A stretch of 64,000 nucleotides of DNA from Herbiconiux sp. SALV-R1 (GTDB taxonomy: Bacteria; Actinomycetota; Actinomycetes; Actinomycetales; Microbacteriaceae), in assembly GCF_013113715.1 (NCBI RefSeq), contig NZ_CP053344.1, forward strand, positions 3,968,001-4,032,000. Direction: 5' to 3'. Each line of letters begins with the position of its first letter. Positions within the stretch are counted from its first letter, which is position 1. The position numbers and the translations under genes were made by a program. The notes under the pieces are model-generated. The model ran no database searches and was not told the origin of the DNA. It saw only the letters and a program-made list of their open reading frames with translations. Positions 43,127 through 52,328 of this stretch are shown in pieces.

Positions 43127-43975
43127 TCAGGTGAGCACCGGGGTGTCGGTGGGGAGCACCCCGCCCGCGTACAGCGAACGCGCCGACTGGCGGAGCGCCG
43201 CCAGCGCCACCCGCTGCGGCCACGGCCCGTAGGAGATGCGCGCGATGCCGAGCTCCTGGTAGCGCTCGGGCGAGAGCGCGCCGGGCACGCCGATGACGCT
43301 CACTTTGAGGTGCCCGATGCCCTCGACCAGCCGCGCGGCGATCGCCTCGTCGACGAGCCCGGGCACGAACACGCAGGCCGCACCCGCGTCGAGGTACGCG
43401 CGCCCGCGTTCGATCGCGTCGTCGATCGCCTCGTCGAGCGGGCGGTCGCCGCGTCGCAGCAGCGCGTCGGTGCGCGCGTTGAGCACGAAGCGCACGCCTT
43501 CGGCCTCGGCTGCCTTCATCACCTCGGCGACGTTCTCGACCGACTCGATGTGGGGGCGCATCCGGTCTTCGATGTTGGCGCCCACGACGCCCACGCCGAT
43601 GGCGCGCCTGATGGTCTCGCCGGTGTCGCCGTAGCCGCCCTCGAGGTCGGCCGAGACGGGTAGCGAGGTGGAGAGGGCGATGCGTCCGACCGCCTCGATC
43701 ATGAGGTCGACCGGGATCTTCTCGCCGTCTTCGAAGCCGTAGGCGGCGGCGATGCCGTGGCTGGCGGTGGCGAGGGCTTTGGTCTCGGGGAGGTCGGCGA
43801 TGACGGCGGCGCTCGCGACGTCCCACACGTTCACCACGGTGAGGATCTCGGGTGCGTGGTGAAGCGTGAGCAGCGCGTCGGCGCGGTCGTGAATGAGCTC
43901 GTGGCTCGGGTGGGCGAGCTGCGGGTCGTAGGAGTCGAGCGGTACGGACGGGCGGTGCGGGTCGGGTGAGCTCAT
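43127..43975 (-). CDS. Isocitrate lyase/PEP mutase superfamily enzyme
   Basis: 282 aa alpha/beta-barrel of the ICL/PEPM group. Motifs: LTVVNVWDVASAAVIADL, KALATASHGIAAAYGFEDGE, PVSADLEGGYGD (metal-binding acid), VVGANIEDRM and FVLNARTDALLR. The KKCGH motif of true isocitrate lyase is absent. Members act as oxaloacetate decarboxylase, phosphonopyruvate hydrolase or carboxyvinyl-carboxyphosphonate-type lyases; which one is open. It lies 10 bp before... downstream of trhO on the same strand, so the two may be cotranscribed. Confidence 0.88.
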   Translation of the reverse strand: MSSPDPHRPSVPLDSYDPQLAHPSHELIHDRADALLTLHHAPEILTVVNVWDVASAAVIADLPETKALATASHGIAAAYGFEDGEKIPVDLMIEAVGRIALSTSLPVSADLEGGYGDTGETIRRAIGVGVVGANIEDRMRPHIESVENVAEVMKAAEAEGVRFVLNARTDALLRRGDRPLDEAIDDAIERGRAYLDAGAACVFVPGLVDEAIAARLVEGIGHLKVSVIGVPGALSPERYQELGIARISYGPWPQRVALAALRQSARSLYAGGVLPTDTPVLT

Positions 43976-43984
43976 GGGCTGAGC

Positions 43985-44923
43985 CTATTCCTGCGGTGCG
44001 TGCTCGGCGCAGGTCATCTCGCGGGCGGCGGCGCACGCTTCGCAGACGACGAGCCGCGAGCGGCAGGCCGGGTCGGCGCAGTTCTGCAGCCGGGGCGTGG
44101 GGGTGCCGCAACCGAAGCAGTGCGAGATGACCTCGGCGTCGGCCGTGAAGGTCACCGACTCGCGGCCGTCGAAGACGGCGAGAGAGCCGTGCCACAGGCC
44201 CGCGTCGCCGAACGCCTCGCCGTAGCGCACGATGCCTCCGTCGAGCTGGAAGACCCGCTCGAACCCGCGTGCGACCATGAGCGAGGAGAGCACCTCGCAT
44301 CGTATGCCGCCGGTGCAATACGTCACGATCGGCTGCGACTTGAGGTGGTCGTAGCGCCCGCTGTCGAGCTCGGCGACGAAGTCGCGGGTGGAGGCGACCT
44401 CGGGCACGACGGCGTTCTCGAAGCGACCGATCTCGGCCTCGAACGGGTTGCGCCCGTCGAAGAACACGACCTCCTCGCCGACGGCGCGGCGCTCGTCGAC
44501 GAGCTCGTGCACCTGCTGCGGCGACAGCCTGGCACCGCCACCTACCACCCCATGCTGGTCGACCCGCAGCTCGCCGGGGGCGCCGAAGCTCACGATCTCG
44601 TCGCGCACCTTCACGCTCAGCCGCGGAAAGTCGGTGATCGGGCGGTACGGGGTGTGGCGGCTCGCGGGCGCGTCGTCGAGCGCGGTGCCCTCGCTCCACT
44701 TCGCGTCGAGCTCGCGGAACGGGGAGTACTCCCGCGTCTTGCGCAGGTAGCGCTTCACGGCGTCGAGCTCGCCGCCCACGGTGCCGTTGATGCCCTGCGT
44801 CGAGATGAGGATGCGCCCGCGCAGTCCCAGCGACTCGCACAGATCGCGCTGCCACAGCCGCACGGCCTCGGGGTCGGGCACCGGCGCGAAGACGTAGTAG
44901 AGGAGGATCTTCGGGATGGGCAC
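43985..44923 (-). CDS. trhO: tRNA uridine(34) hydroxylase (rhodanese-like)
   Basis: 312 aa. TrhO/YceA hydroxylates wobble uridine 34 on the way to cmo5U/mo5U. N-terminal acylphosphatase-like domain starts [24 protein letters not shown] with [16 protein letters not shown]. The rhodanese domain holds the active-site Cys in [18 protein letters not shown]-terminal cysteine-rich segment ([26 protein letters not shown]) probably binds zinc. GTG start at 44923. The PEP-mutase-like gene begins 9 bp after its stop. Confidence 0.94.
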   Translation of the reverse strand: MPIPKILLYYVFAPVPDPEAVRLWQRDLCESLGLRGRILISTQGINGTVGGELDAVKRYLRKTREYSPFRELDAKWSEGTALDDAPASRHTPYRPITDFPRLSVKVRDEIVSFGAPGELRVDQHGVVGGGARLSPQQVHELVDERRAVGEEVVFFDGRNPFEAEIGRFENAVVPEVASTRDFVAELDSGRYDHLKSQPIVTYCTGGIRCEVLSSLMVARGFERVFQLDGGIVRYGEAFGDAGLWHGSLAVFDGRESVTFTADAEVISHCFGCGTPTPRLQNCADPACRSRLVVCEACAAAREMTCAEHAPQE

Positions 44924-45034
44924 CCGGCGATCCTAGTCGCCCAGCATCCAGCCCCTCCGGTCTGGAGCCGCCCTCGATTGTCGGAAACCTCAGCGGCTCT
45001 CGCGCATCCGCACCCCGAACCCTACGATCGGGCC

Positions 45035-45583
45035 GTGCATTTCCTGCTGCGTACCCTGCTCCAGTCCCTGCGTTCGCGCTTCCGGTCGCGCCTCGACGTC
45101 TGGGACGTCTCGAGCACGCCGTTCCGGGTCATCCCCACCGACCTCGACGTGCTACGGCACATGAACAACGGCGTCTACCTGTCGCTGCTCGACATCGCCC
45201 GCCTCGACCTCATGCAGCGCAGCGGCACCTGGCCACTGCTGCAGAGTTGGGGCTGGTACCCGGTCGTCGTGGCCGAGACGATCAGCTTCCGCCGCTCGCT
45301 GCAGCTGTGGCAGCGGTTCGAGGTGGAGAGCAGGCTGCTCGGTTTCGACCAGCGGTCGGTGCTGATGGAGCAGCGCTTCGTGGTGCGTGGTGAGATCTAT
45401 GCCCGCGCGTTCATACGTGCTCGCTTCCTGAAGCGCTCGGGAGGCATCGTCCCGATGGACGAGCTGCGCGCGCTCGTGGGGCCGGCGCCGGTGGGGGAGC
45501 GGTTCCCCGACTGGGCGGCGTCATGGGCCGAGGCGACCCAGCTGCCGTCGACGAAGGCGCCGGCGGAGAGTGTGTGGGAGTAG
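45035..45583 (+). CDS. Hotdog-fold (4HBT-like) thioesterase family protein
   Basis: 182 aa, GTG start. Core reads FRVIPTDLDVLRHMNNGVYLSLLDIARLD, the 4HBT active-site region with the nucleophilic/acid Asp replaced by the D-x-x-x-HMNN pattern typical of acyl-CoA thioesterases. Strands ETISFRRSLQLWQRFEVES and VLMEQRFVVRGEIYARAFIRARF complete the hotdog sheet. Probably cleaves acyl-CoA; chain length unknown. Divergent from trhO. Confidence 0.86.
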   Translation: MHFLLRTLLQSLRSRFRSRLDVWDVSSTPFRVIPTDLDVLRHMNNGVYLSLLDIARLDLMQRSGTWPLLQSWGWYPVVVAETISFRRSLQLWQRFEVESRLLGFDQRSVLMEQRFVVRGEIYARAFIRARFLKRSGGIVPMDELRALVGPAPVGERFPDWAASWAEATQLPSTKAPAESVWE

Positions 45584-45632
45584 GGGGCGCCGGGCGGAGC
45601 GGGCGGGCGCGGCGCTGCGCGGCTCAGACGGC

Positions 45633-47213
45633 TCAGGTGCGGTCGAGGGCCTCTTCGAGCACGGCCATGGCGGCGCTGTAGCCGCCGAGACCGGAGACTG
45701 CGCCCCCGCGGCGCGACCCTGATCCGCACAGCAGGATGCGCGGATGCTCGGTCGCCACACCCCAGCGCTCCGCCGCGGTGCCGAGGGGTGTGTCGTCGTC
45801 GACGAAGGGCCAGCTGAGCGGGCCGTGGAAGATGTTGCCGCCGGGCATACCGAGCGCCTGTTCGAGGTCGGCGGTCGTCTTTACCTCGATGCACGGTCGG
45901 CCCGCGGCGTCGCGCAGGAGCAGCGGCTCGAGGGGCTCGGCCAGCACGCTGTCGAGCGAGCGCAGCACGGCGGCACCGAGCTCACGCGCATCCGTCGCCC
46001 CGTCAGTCAGCAGGCGGTGGGGAGTGTGGAGCGCGAACACCGTGAGGGTCTGCGCACCCGCCTGCTGCAACTCGGGCGACAGGATGCTCGGGTCGGTCAG
46101 CGAATGGCAGTAGATTTCGGCGGGGACGACGCTGGGCACTGCGCCGGCCTGCGCTTCGTCGTGGGCGGCCTCGAGCTGGCTGAACAGCTCGTTGATGTGG
46201 AAGGTGCCACCGAACGCCGCCTCGGGGGAGACCTCGGCATCGCGGAGGCGCGGGAGTCGTGACAGGAGGAGGTTGACCTTCACCTGGGCGCCCTCGGGAG
46301 CGGGCGTGCCTGGCGTCGGTTCGGCCCCGAGCATCCGATCGAGCACCGCCGGCGCGACGTTCGCCAGAACGCGCGCAGCCTGCACCTGGCGCCGCGTGCC
46401 CGTCGCCTCGTCGAGGTACTCGACGAGGCCCGCGGGCGTGACGTTCGCGACCTCGGCGCCCGTGCGCAGCTCGGCTCCGGCGACGCGGGCGGCGCGCTCG
46501 AGTTCGCCGGTCACCGCGCCCATGCCGCCGACGGGGACGTCCCAGTCGCCGGTGCCGCCGCCGACGACGTGGTAGAGGAAGCACACGTTCTGGGCGAGGT
46601 TGGCGTCGTGGAGGGATGCGAAGGTGCCGATGAGGGCGTCGGTGGCGACCAGGCCCCGCACCAGGTCAGACACGAAGCGGCGCTCGATCTCGGCGCCGAC
46701 GGGCTGCTCGACGAAGGCCGACCACAGGGCGTCATCGCCGAGGAGGGCGCGCATCTCGGAGCGGGTGAGGAGCGGTTCGGTGAGGGTGGGCCAGACGGCC
46801 TCGGCGAGGCGGGCGAGGTCGGTGCCGAGCTGCTCGAACGCCGCGGCGTCTTCGGCGGCGCCCACCGAGGCGAACGACTCGCGCGTGGCGTCGGGGTCGT
46901 CGTTGTCGATGAGCAGGCCGCTGTCGGTGCCGGGCACGGGCGTGTAGGAAGAGTAGCGGCGGCGCCGCAGGGTCACGTCGAGCCTGAGGTCGTCGACGAT
47001 CTTCTGGGGGAGGAGGCTGACGAGGTAGGAGTAGCGCGACAGGCGGGCGTCCATGCCGTCGAACGCATACGACGAGACGGCTGCTCCGCCCAGATGGTCG
47101 TCGCGCTCGAGAACGCAGACGCTGTGCCCAGCGCCCGCCAGATAGGCGGCGGCGACGAGGCCGTTGTGTCCTCCACCGACGACCACGACATCGAAGTTCT
47201 CCACAGCCTGCAT
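45633..47213 (-). CDS. FAD-dependent oxidoreductase, carotenoid desaturase/PYROXD2-like
   Basis: 526 aa. N-terminal FAD motif VVVGGGHNGLVAAAYLAGAGHSVCVLERDDHLGG, a long substrate domain, and a C-terminal FAD motif in LLCGSGSRRGGAVSGLGGYSAAM. This layout is that of phytoene-desaturase-like amine oxidases and PYROXD2 proteins. No crt genes are nearby, so carotenoid synthesis is not implied. ATG at 47213; the putA start lies only 41 bp away on the other strand. Confidence 0.9.
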   Translation of the reverse strand: MQAVENFDVVVVGGGHNGLVAAAYLAGAGHSVCVLERDDHLGGAAVSSYAFDGMDARLSRYSYLVSLLPQKIVDDLRLDVTLRRRRYSSYTPVPGTDSGLLIDNDDPDATRESFASVGAAEDAAAFEQLGTDLARLAEAVWPTLTEPLLTRSEMRALLGDDALWSAFVEQPVGAEIERRFVSDLVRGLVATDALIGTFASLHDANLAQNVCFLYHVVGGGTGDWDVPVGGMGAVTGELERAARVAGAELRTGAEVANVTPAGLVEYLDEATGTRRQVQAARVLANVAPAVLDRMLGAEPTPGTPAPEGAQVKVNLLLSRLPRLRDAEVSPEAAFGGTFHINELFSQLEAAHDEAQAGAVPSVVPAEIYCHSLTDPSILSPELQQAGAQTLTVFALHTPHRLLTDGATDARELGAAVLRSLDSVLAEPLEPLLLRDAAGRPCIEVKTTADLEQALGMPGGNIFHGPLSWPFVDDDTPLGTAAERWGVATEHPRILLCGSGSRRGGAVSGLGGYSAAMAVLEEALDRT

Positions 47214-47254
47214 GCCCTGAGCCTAATGGCGGGGCCACGACCTATCCTCGAAGA

Positions 47255-50200
47255 ATGGCCGAGCCGCACACCCCCCAGCCGCCCCACCCCGACGTCGATC
47301 CGGCGCCGGAGACACCCGCCGCGAGCGGCGACGGCAACCCGGTAGCGGTGGCGACGGAGTCGGGTGTGGCGGCCGAAGAAGCCGCTCCGACTGAGGCGAT
47401 CGTGGGTGATGCTGAGTTCACCCCGGTGGAGGCTGAGGCCACTGCAGTTGTCGCGGGGGCCGCCTCGGTGGAGGCTGCCGCGGTTGATGCGGGTGTCACC
47501 CCGGGGGAGGCGACGGCGGCCGACGCGGAGGGTTCCGCGTTGGAGGCAGAGGTCACCGCGGTCGATGCTGCGTTCGCCCCGGAGAGGGCGACTGCGGAGG
47601 CGGAGAGGTCCGCGGTTGCTACGGAGGTCGCCCCGGTGGAGGTGGACGCGACGGCGGTCGACGTGGACACCACTGAGGTCAGCTTGGGGGAGGCGGGCAC
47701 ACCGGCGGAGGCGTTGGGGCCGCTCGGGCTGGGCGAGAAGGCGGTGGCGTTGGCGCGGGAGTGGCTCGACGCGAGTCGGGAGGCGCCGGTCGACCCGGGG
47801 GCCGCGCGGTTGGCGGGCGTGCTGAAAGATCCCGACGGGCTCGACTTCACGCTCGGCTTCGTCGACGGAGTCGCCCGCCCCGAAGACCTGTTCGTCGCCG
47901 GCAAGCACCTGTCGGTGCTCGCCAAGCGCACGCCGCAGTTCCTCCCCCCGCACCTGCGCGCGGCCATCGCCGCCGGCGGCATGCTCGGCGAGGTCGTTCC
48001 CGGTGTGGTCGTGCCCATCGCCCGCAAGGTGCTGCGCGAGATGGTCGGCCACCTCGTGGTCGACGCCAGGCCCTCCAAGATCGGGGCGGCGGTGCAGGTG
48101 CTCCGGGCGCGGGAGAACGGAGGCGCCACGGCCGTGCGCCTCAACATCAACCTGCTCGGCGAGGCCGTGCTCGGCGACTCCGAGGCCTCGAAGCGGCTCG
48201 AGGGCACGAAGGCCCTCATCCAGCGCCCCGACATCGACTACGTCTCGGTGAAAGTCTCCTCCATCGCCGCCGGAGTCTCGATGTGGGCGTTCGACGAGAC
48301 CGTCGAACGCGTGGCCCAGAGCCTCATCCCGCTCTACCGCCTCGCCGCGAAGAAGGGCCTCATCGGCTCGGAGTCGGGCGACGGGCGCACCTTCATCAAC
48401 CTCGACATGGAGGAGTACCGCGACCTCGATCTCACCATCGCCGTCTTCCAGCGGGTGCTCGACGAGCCCGACTTCCTCGACGTAGAAGCAGGAATCGTGC
48501 TGCAGGCCTACCTGCCGGATGCCCTCTCCGCGTTCCAGCGCCTGCATCGGTGGGCATCCGAACGGCGCACGCGAGGCGGCGCCCCCATCAAGGTGCGGGT
48601 GGTGAAGGGCGCCAACCTGGCGATGGAGCACGTCGACTCGGCGATCCACGACTGGCCCGCGGCCACCTACGACTCCAAGCAGGAGACCGACACCAACTAC
48701 AAGCGCGTGCTCGAGTGGGCGCTGCGCCCCGAGCACGTCGACGCGGTCGCCGTCGGGGTGGCCGGGCACAACCTGTTCGACATCGCCTGGGCCTGGCTGC
48801 TCGCCGAGGAGCGCGGCGTGACGGCGGCCGTCGACATCGAGATGCTGCTCGGCATGGCGACCGCGCAGGCCGAGGAGGTGCGCAAGACCGTCGGCGGCCT
48901 TCTGCTCTACACGCCCGTCGTCGCGCCCGAGGAGTTCGACGTGGCGATCGGCTACCTCGTGCGCCGGCTCGAGGAGAACGCCGACGAGGCCAACTTCATG
49001 TCGTCGGTGTTCGACCTGGCCACCGACACGGCCGCCTTCGAGCGGGAACGCGACCGCTTCCTCCGCGCCCTCGCGGCTCTCGATCCCGACGCGCCACCGC
49101 CCGCGCCCCGCCGCACCCAGAACCGGCACGACGGCGAGCTCCAGCCGTCGCGCGAGGAGTTCCACAACACTGCCGACACCGATCCGTCGCTGCCGGCGAA
49201 CCGGGCGTGGGGGGCGCGCATCCTGAGTCGTGTGGCCGGCTCGAACCTCGGTGCCGACACGATTGCCGATGCCGCGATCACCGACGACGTAGCGCTCGAA
49301 GGGGTCGTCAGAGCCTCGGTCGCGGCCGGCGAGAGGTGGGGCGCCCGCAGCGCGGAAGACCGCGCCGGCTTCGTGCGGCGCGCGGGCTACGCGCTGGAGG
49401 CGAACCGCGACCGGCTCATCGAGGTGATGGCGAGCGAGACCGGCAAGACCATCGACCAGGCCGACCCCGAGGTGAGCGAGGCCGTCGACTTCGCCGCCTA
49501 CTACGCCCGCACCGCCCTCGAACTCGACCAGGTCGACGGAGCCGTGTTCGAGCCGGTCGCGCTCACGGTGGTGGCACCGCCGTGGAACTTCCCGGTGGCC
49601 ATTCCGGCCGGTTCCGTGCTGGCGGCGCTCGCCGCGGGCAGCGCGGTCATCATCAAACCCGCACCGCAGGCCAAGCGCAGCGCGGCGGTGCTGGTGGAGG
49701 CGCTCTGGGAGTCGGGCATCCCGCACGAGGTGCTGTCACTCGTCGACGTCGACGTCGACGAAGGCGATCTCGGGCGTCGGCTCATGTCAGACTCGCGGGT
49801 CGGTCGGCTCATCCTCACCGGCTCGTACGAGACGGCGCAGCTCTTCCGCAGCTGGCGGCACGACCTCCCACTCCTGGCCGAGACCAGCGGCAAGAACGCG
49901 ATCGTCGTCACCCCGAGCGCCGACCTCGACCTCGCCGTCGCCGACATCGTGAAGAGCGCCTTCGGCCACGCCGGGCAGAAGTGCTCGGCGGCGAGCCTCG
50001 TCATCCTCGTGGGGTCGACCGGGCGCTCCAAGCGCTTCGCACGTCAGCTCGTCGACGCCGTGTCGTCACTGCGGGTCGGCTACCCGTCCGATCCCTCGGC
50101 GCAGATGGGCCCGCTCGTCGAACCCGCCTCGGGCAAGCTCGCCGACGCGCTCACGACCCTGGGCCCGGGGGAGAAGTGGCTCGTCACACCCCGCCGGCTC

Positions 50201-51214
50201 GACGACACGGGCAGGCTGTGGTCGCCGGGGGTGAAAGACGGTGTGCTCCCCGACACGCCGTTCCACCTCACGGAGTACTTCGGGCCCGTGCTCGGCATCA
50301 TGCGTGCCGCCACCTTCGAGAAGGCGATCGAACTCCAGAACGCCGTTCCCTACGGGCTCACGGCGGGCATCCACTCGCTCGACCCCGCCGAGGTCGAGAC
50401 CTGGATGCACGCGGTGCAGGCCGGCAACCTCTATGTCAACCGCGGAATCACCGGAGCCATCGTGCGCCGCCAACCCTTCGGCGGGTGGAAGCGGTCGGCG
50501 GTCGGCGCGGGGGCCAAGGCGGGAGGCCCGAACTACCTCGTGCAGCTCGGCTCATGGCGCAACGACCCCGGTGCCCCGAGCGAGGGCCTCAACCTCGCGG
50601 GCCTCGACGAGCGGGTGGTCAGGCTGCTCGAGTCGTCGACGGCCGGCCTCGACTGGAGCGAGTTCGACGTCGCCCGGCGGGGTGCCCGCAGCGACCAGGA
50701 GGCTCTCGGCACGCACTTCACCGCCCGCGACGTCTCGGGGCTCGGGGTCGAGGCGAACGTGCTTCGCTACCACCCGGTTCCGGTGGCGATCAGGCTCTCG
50801 GAGGGGCGGCCACTGCACGAGCTCGTGCGCGTGCTCGCCGCCGCAACCCTCGCCCGTTCTGCGGTCACGGTGAGTTCGGCGGCGAAGCTGCCGAAGCCGC
50901 TGCGCCTGCACCTCAAAGAACGCGGTATCAGGGTCGTCATCGAGAACGACGCCACCTGGCTGGGGCGGGCCGGGGAGTACCTCGCACTCAGCCCGGTGCC
51001 GCGCATCCGGCTCATCGGGGGCGACCCCGCAGCGCTAGCCGACGCCCTCGGCGGCTCGTGCGAGATCGCGGTGTACTCCGGTGAGGTCACCCGGGCCGGG
51101 CGCATCGAACTACTGCCCTTCCTGGTCGAGCAAGCGGTGAGCGTCACCAACCACCGCTTCGGCAACCCCTCCTCCATGGCCCGCGACGTGCTCGCCGGGG
51201 TGGAGGGCGTCTAG
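47255..51214 (+). CDS. putA: Bifunctional proline dehydrogenase / L-glutamate gamma-semialdehyde dehydrogenase
   Basis: Two-step oxidation of proline to glutamate: FAD-dependent PRODH, then NAD-dependent P5C dehydrogenase, with channelling between them. 1319 aa. The core begins near residue 158 (GLGEKAVALAREWLDASRE). PRODH signatures are DYVSVKVSSIAAG, FINLDMEEYRDLDLT and VRVVKGANLAMEH. The dehydrogenase half has VAPPWNFPVAIPAG, LAETSGKNAIVVT, catalytic Cys910 in GHAGQKCSAASLV and YFGPVLGIM. A further C-terminal domain runs from about 1130. Residues 1-157 are an unusual repetitive Ala/Glu/Val/Thr extension. No DNA-binding domain is present, so regulation must come from separate proteins such as the neighbouring Lrp. 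Confidence 0.96.
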   Translation: MAEPHTPQPPHPDVDPAPETPAASGDGNPVAVATESGVAAEEAAPTEAIVGDAEFTPVEAEATAVVAGAASVEAAAVDAGVTPGEATAADAEGSALEAEVTAVDAAFAPERATAEAERSAVATEVAPVEVDATAVDVDTTEVSLGEAGTPAEALGPLGLGEKAVALAREWLDASREAPVDPGAARLAGVLKDPDGLDFTLGFVDGVARPEDLFVAGKHLSVLAKRTPQFLPPHLRAAIAAGGMLGEVVPGVVVPIARKVLREMVGHLVVDARPSKIGAAVQVLRARENGGATAVRLNINLLGEAVLGDSEASKRLEGTKALIQRPDIDYVSVKVSSIAAGVSMWAFDETVERVAQSLIPLYRLAAKKGLIGSESGDGRTFINLDMEEYRDLDLTIAVFQRVLDEPDFLDVEAGIVLQAYLPDALSAFQRLHRWASERRTRGGAPIKVRVVKGANLAMEHVDSAIHDWPAATYDSKQETDTNYKRVLEWALRPEHVDAVAVGVAGHNLFDIAWAWLLAEERGVTAAVDIEMLLGMATAQAEEVRKTVGGLLLYTPVVAPEEFDVAIGYLVRRLEENADEANFMSSVFDLATDTAAFERERDRFLRALAALDPDAPPPAPRRTQNRHDGELQPSREEFHNTADTDPSLPANRAWGARILSRVAGSNLGADTIADAAITDDVALEGVVRASVAAGERWGARSAEDRAGFVRRAGYALEANRDRLIEVMASETGKTIDQADPEVSEAVDFAAYYARTALELDQVDGAVFEPVALTVVAPPWNFPVAIPAGSVLAALAAGSAVIIKPAPQAKRSAAVLVEALWESGIPHEVLSLVDVDVDEGDLGRRLMSDSRVGRLILTGSYETAQLFRSWRHDLPLLAETSGKNAIVVTPSADLDLAVADIVKSAFGHAGQKCSAASLVILVGSTGRSKRFARQLVDAVSSLRVGYPSDPSAQMGPLVEPASGKLADALTTLGPGEKWLVTPRRLDDTGRLWSPGVKDGVLPDTPFHLTEYFGPVLGIMRAATFEKAIELQNAVPYGLTAGIHSLDPAEVETWMHAVQAGNLYVNRGITGAIVRRQPFGGWKRSAVGAGAKAGGPNYLVQLGSWRNDPGAPSEGLNLAGLDERVVRLLESSTAGLDWSEFDVARRGARSDQEALGTHFTARDVSGLGVEANVLRYHPVPVAIRLSEGRPLHELVRVLAAATLARSAVTVSSAAKLPKPLRLHLKERGIRVVIENDATWLGRAGEYLALSPVPRIRLIGGDPAALADALGGSCEIAVYSGEVTRAGRIELLPFLVEQAVSVTNHRFGNPSSMARDVLAGVEGV
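47400..47690 (+). repeat. Degenerate in-frame repeats encoding the PutA N-terminal extension
   Basis: Codons for about 95 residues repeat a pattern of roughly 20-22 residues: (T/A)PxEAxATA followed by AExSAxEAEVTAVDA-like segments. Examples are FTPVEAEATAV, VTPGEATAADAEGSALEAEV, FAPERATAEAERSAVATEV and APVEVDATAVDVDTTEV. At DNA level recurrent GAGGC, GCGGT and GTCG words are seen. It looks like a slippage- or recombination-grown low-complexity tract that has stayed in frame. Confidence 0.7.
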
Positions 51215-51238
51215 CAGCGGCGGGCGGGCGGACGGTCG

Positions 51239-51254
51239 GGCGCGCGAGCGCGCC
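51239..51254. terminator. GC hairpin between putA and the GntR gene
   Basis: GGCGCGCGAGCGCGCC, a perfect 7-bp stem on a minimal loop, 24 bp after the putA stop and before the stop of the converging GntR gene. Position fits a bidirectional terminator. Confidence 0.5.
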
Positions 51255-51272
51255 ATGCGCGGTGGTGTGTGA

Positions 51273-51800
51273 TCACTGACCAGGCGTGTCGAGCGCTGCC
51301 GTGACGGCAGCGAGGGCGTCGGCTCGAGAGGTTCCGAGCGCGGCGGCGCGAGCGGCGAAGGCTCGGGCCGCCTGTTCGAGTTCGCGGCGGGCCGGGTTGT
51401 CGCTCAGCGAGACGAAGGATCCCAAGCGCCCGCGGGTCTCGATGAGCCTGTCGGCCTCGAGCTCCTTGTAGGTGCGGGCCACCGTGTTCGCGGCGAGTCC
51501 GAGTTCACCGGCGAGCGCTCGCACGGTGGGCAGGCGAGCGCCTGCGCTCAGCGTCCCCTCCGCGATCGCGTCGCGGACGATCACGCGCAGCTGTTCGAAC
51601 GGCGCGACCGAGCTCTGCGTGTCGATCCGCACGACGAAACCGAGGCCGGCCGTGCCGCCGGCGCGAGCATCCGCACCGCCACCGCCACCGGCAGCACCGC
51701 CACCGGCAGCGCCACCGCCACCGGCGCCACCGCCCACGGAGCGAGCATCCGCACCGCCACCGCCACCGGCGGCGCCCCCGTCCACCGAGCGAGCAGCCAT
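51273..51800 (-). CDS. GntR-family (YtrA-type) regulator with glycine-rich N-terminus
   Basis: 175 aa from the ATG that overlaps the Lrp stop (TGATG at 51798-51802). The conserved part begins at VRIDTQSSVAPFEQLRVIVRDAI and carries the winged HTH (GARLPTVRALAGELGLAANTVARTYKELEADRLIETRGRLG). The short effector region (about 60 residues) is that of the YtrA subgroup. The first about 57 residues are Gly/Ala repeats (GGGAGGGG, ADARSVGG). An internal GTG at 51632 could be the real start, but the coupling overlap favours the long form. Confidence 0.8.
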   Translation of the reverse strand: MAARSVDGGAAGGGGGADARSVGGGAGGGGAAGGGAAGGGGGADARAGGTAGLGFVVRIDTQSSVAPFEQLRVIVRDAIAEGTLSAGARLPTVRALAGELGLAANTVARTYKELEADRLIETRGRLGSFVSLSDNPARRELEQAARAFAARAAALGTSRADALAAVTAALDTPGQ

Positions 51801-52228
51801 CAGCGGCGGATGAGGTTCGACAGCACGATCGCGCTGCGGGTGTGGTCGACGTTGGGGGCGATGCGCACACGCTCCAGCGCATCTTCGAGGCTCGGGATGT
51901 CGCGCGACCTGATGTGCACGATCGCGTCGGCGCTTCCGGTCACCGTTCCCGCATCCACCACCTCGGGCACACCCGACAGGATGCGCTTCAGCTCTGCCGG
52001 GGCCACGGTGCCGCGGCAGAACAGCTCGACGTACGCCTCGGTGACCGTGCCGTCGAGAGCGGGGTTCACCTGGATGGTGAACCCGGTGATCACGTTGTCG
52101 GCCACCAGCCTGTCGATGCGGCGCTTCACCGCCGAGGCCGAGAGGCCGATCACCTGGCCGATGTCGCCGTAGCCGCTGCGGGAATTGATCTTCAGCAGGT
52201 CGATGATGCGGTGATCCAAAGCGTCCAT
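51800..52228 (-). CDS. Lrp/AsnC-family transcriptional regulator
   Basis: 142 aa. HTH at the N-terminus (DHRIIDLLKINSRSGYGDIGQVIGLSASAVKRRIDRL) and a RAM ligand-binding domain (VEVVDAGTVTGSADAIVHIRS-like strand SADAIVHIRSRD). In several bacteria Lrp-type PutR proteins induce putA with proline; because putA is the nearest metabolic gene this is a reasonable guess, not proven. ATG at 52228 preferred over an upstream one because the family starts directly before the HTH. Overlaps the GntR start. Confidence 0.9.
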   Translation of the reverse strand: MDALDHRIIDLLKINSRSGYGDIGQVIGLSASAVKRRIDRLVADNVITGFTIQVNPALDGTVTEAYVELFCRGTVAPAELKRILSGVPEVVDAGTVTGSADAIVHIRSRDIPSLEDALERVRIAPNVDHTRSAIVLSNLIRR

Positions 52229-52328
52229 CCTGGGATTCTCGCAGTTTTCGTGCGGAAAGCGCTCGACACTCCGACTCATACCAGCTTGTATTCAGCGCTG
52301 TGTAGACTTGAGGTGAAGGGCAGGTGTG

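Noticed and set aside
45633-47213. Carotenoid biosynthesis gene crtI
   Set aside because: The FAD fold is shared, but no crtB, crtE or other carotenoid gene is near and the sequence looks closer to the PYROXD2-like branch.
46973-49726. A 917-residue open frame on the minus strand opposite putA
   Set aside because: Antisense shadow of PutA without recognisable domains; it crosses two real genes and their promoter region.
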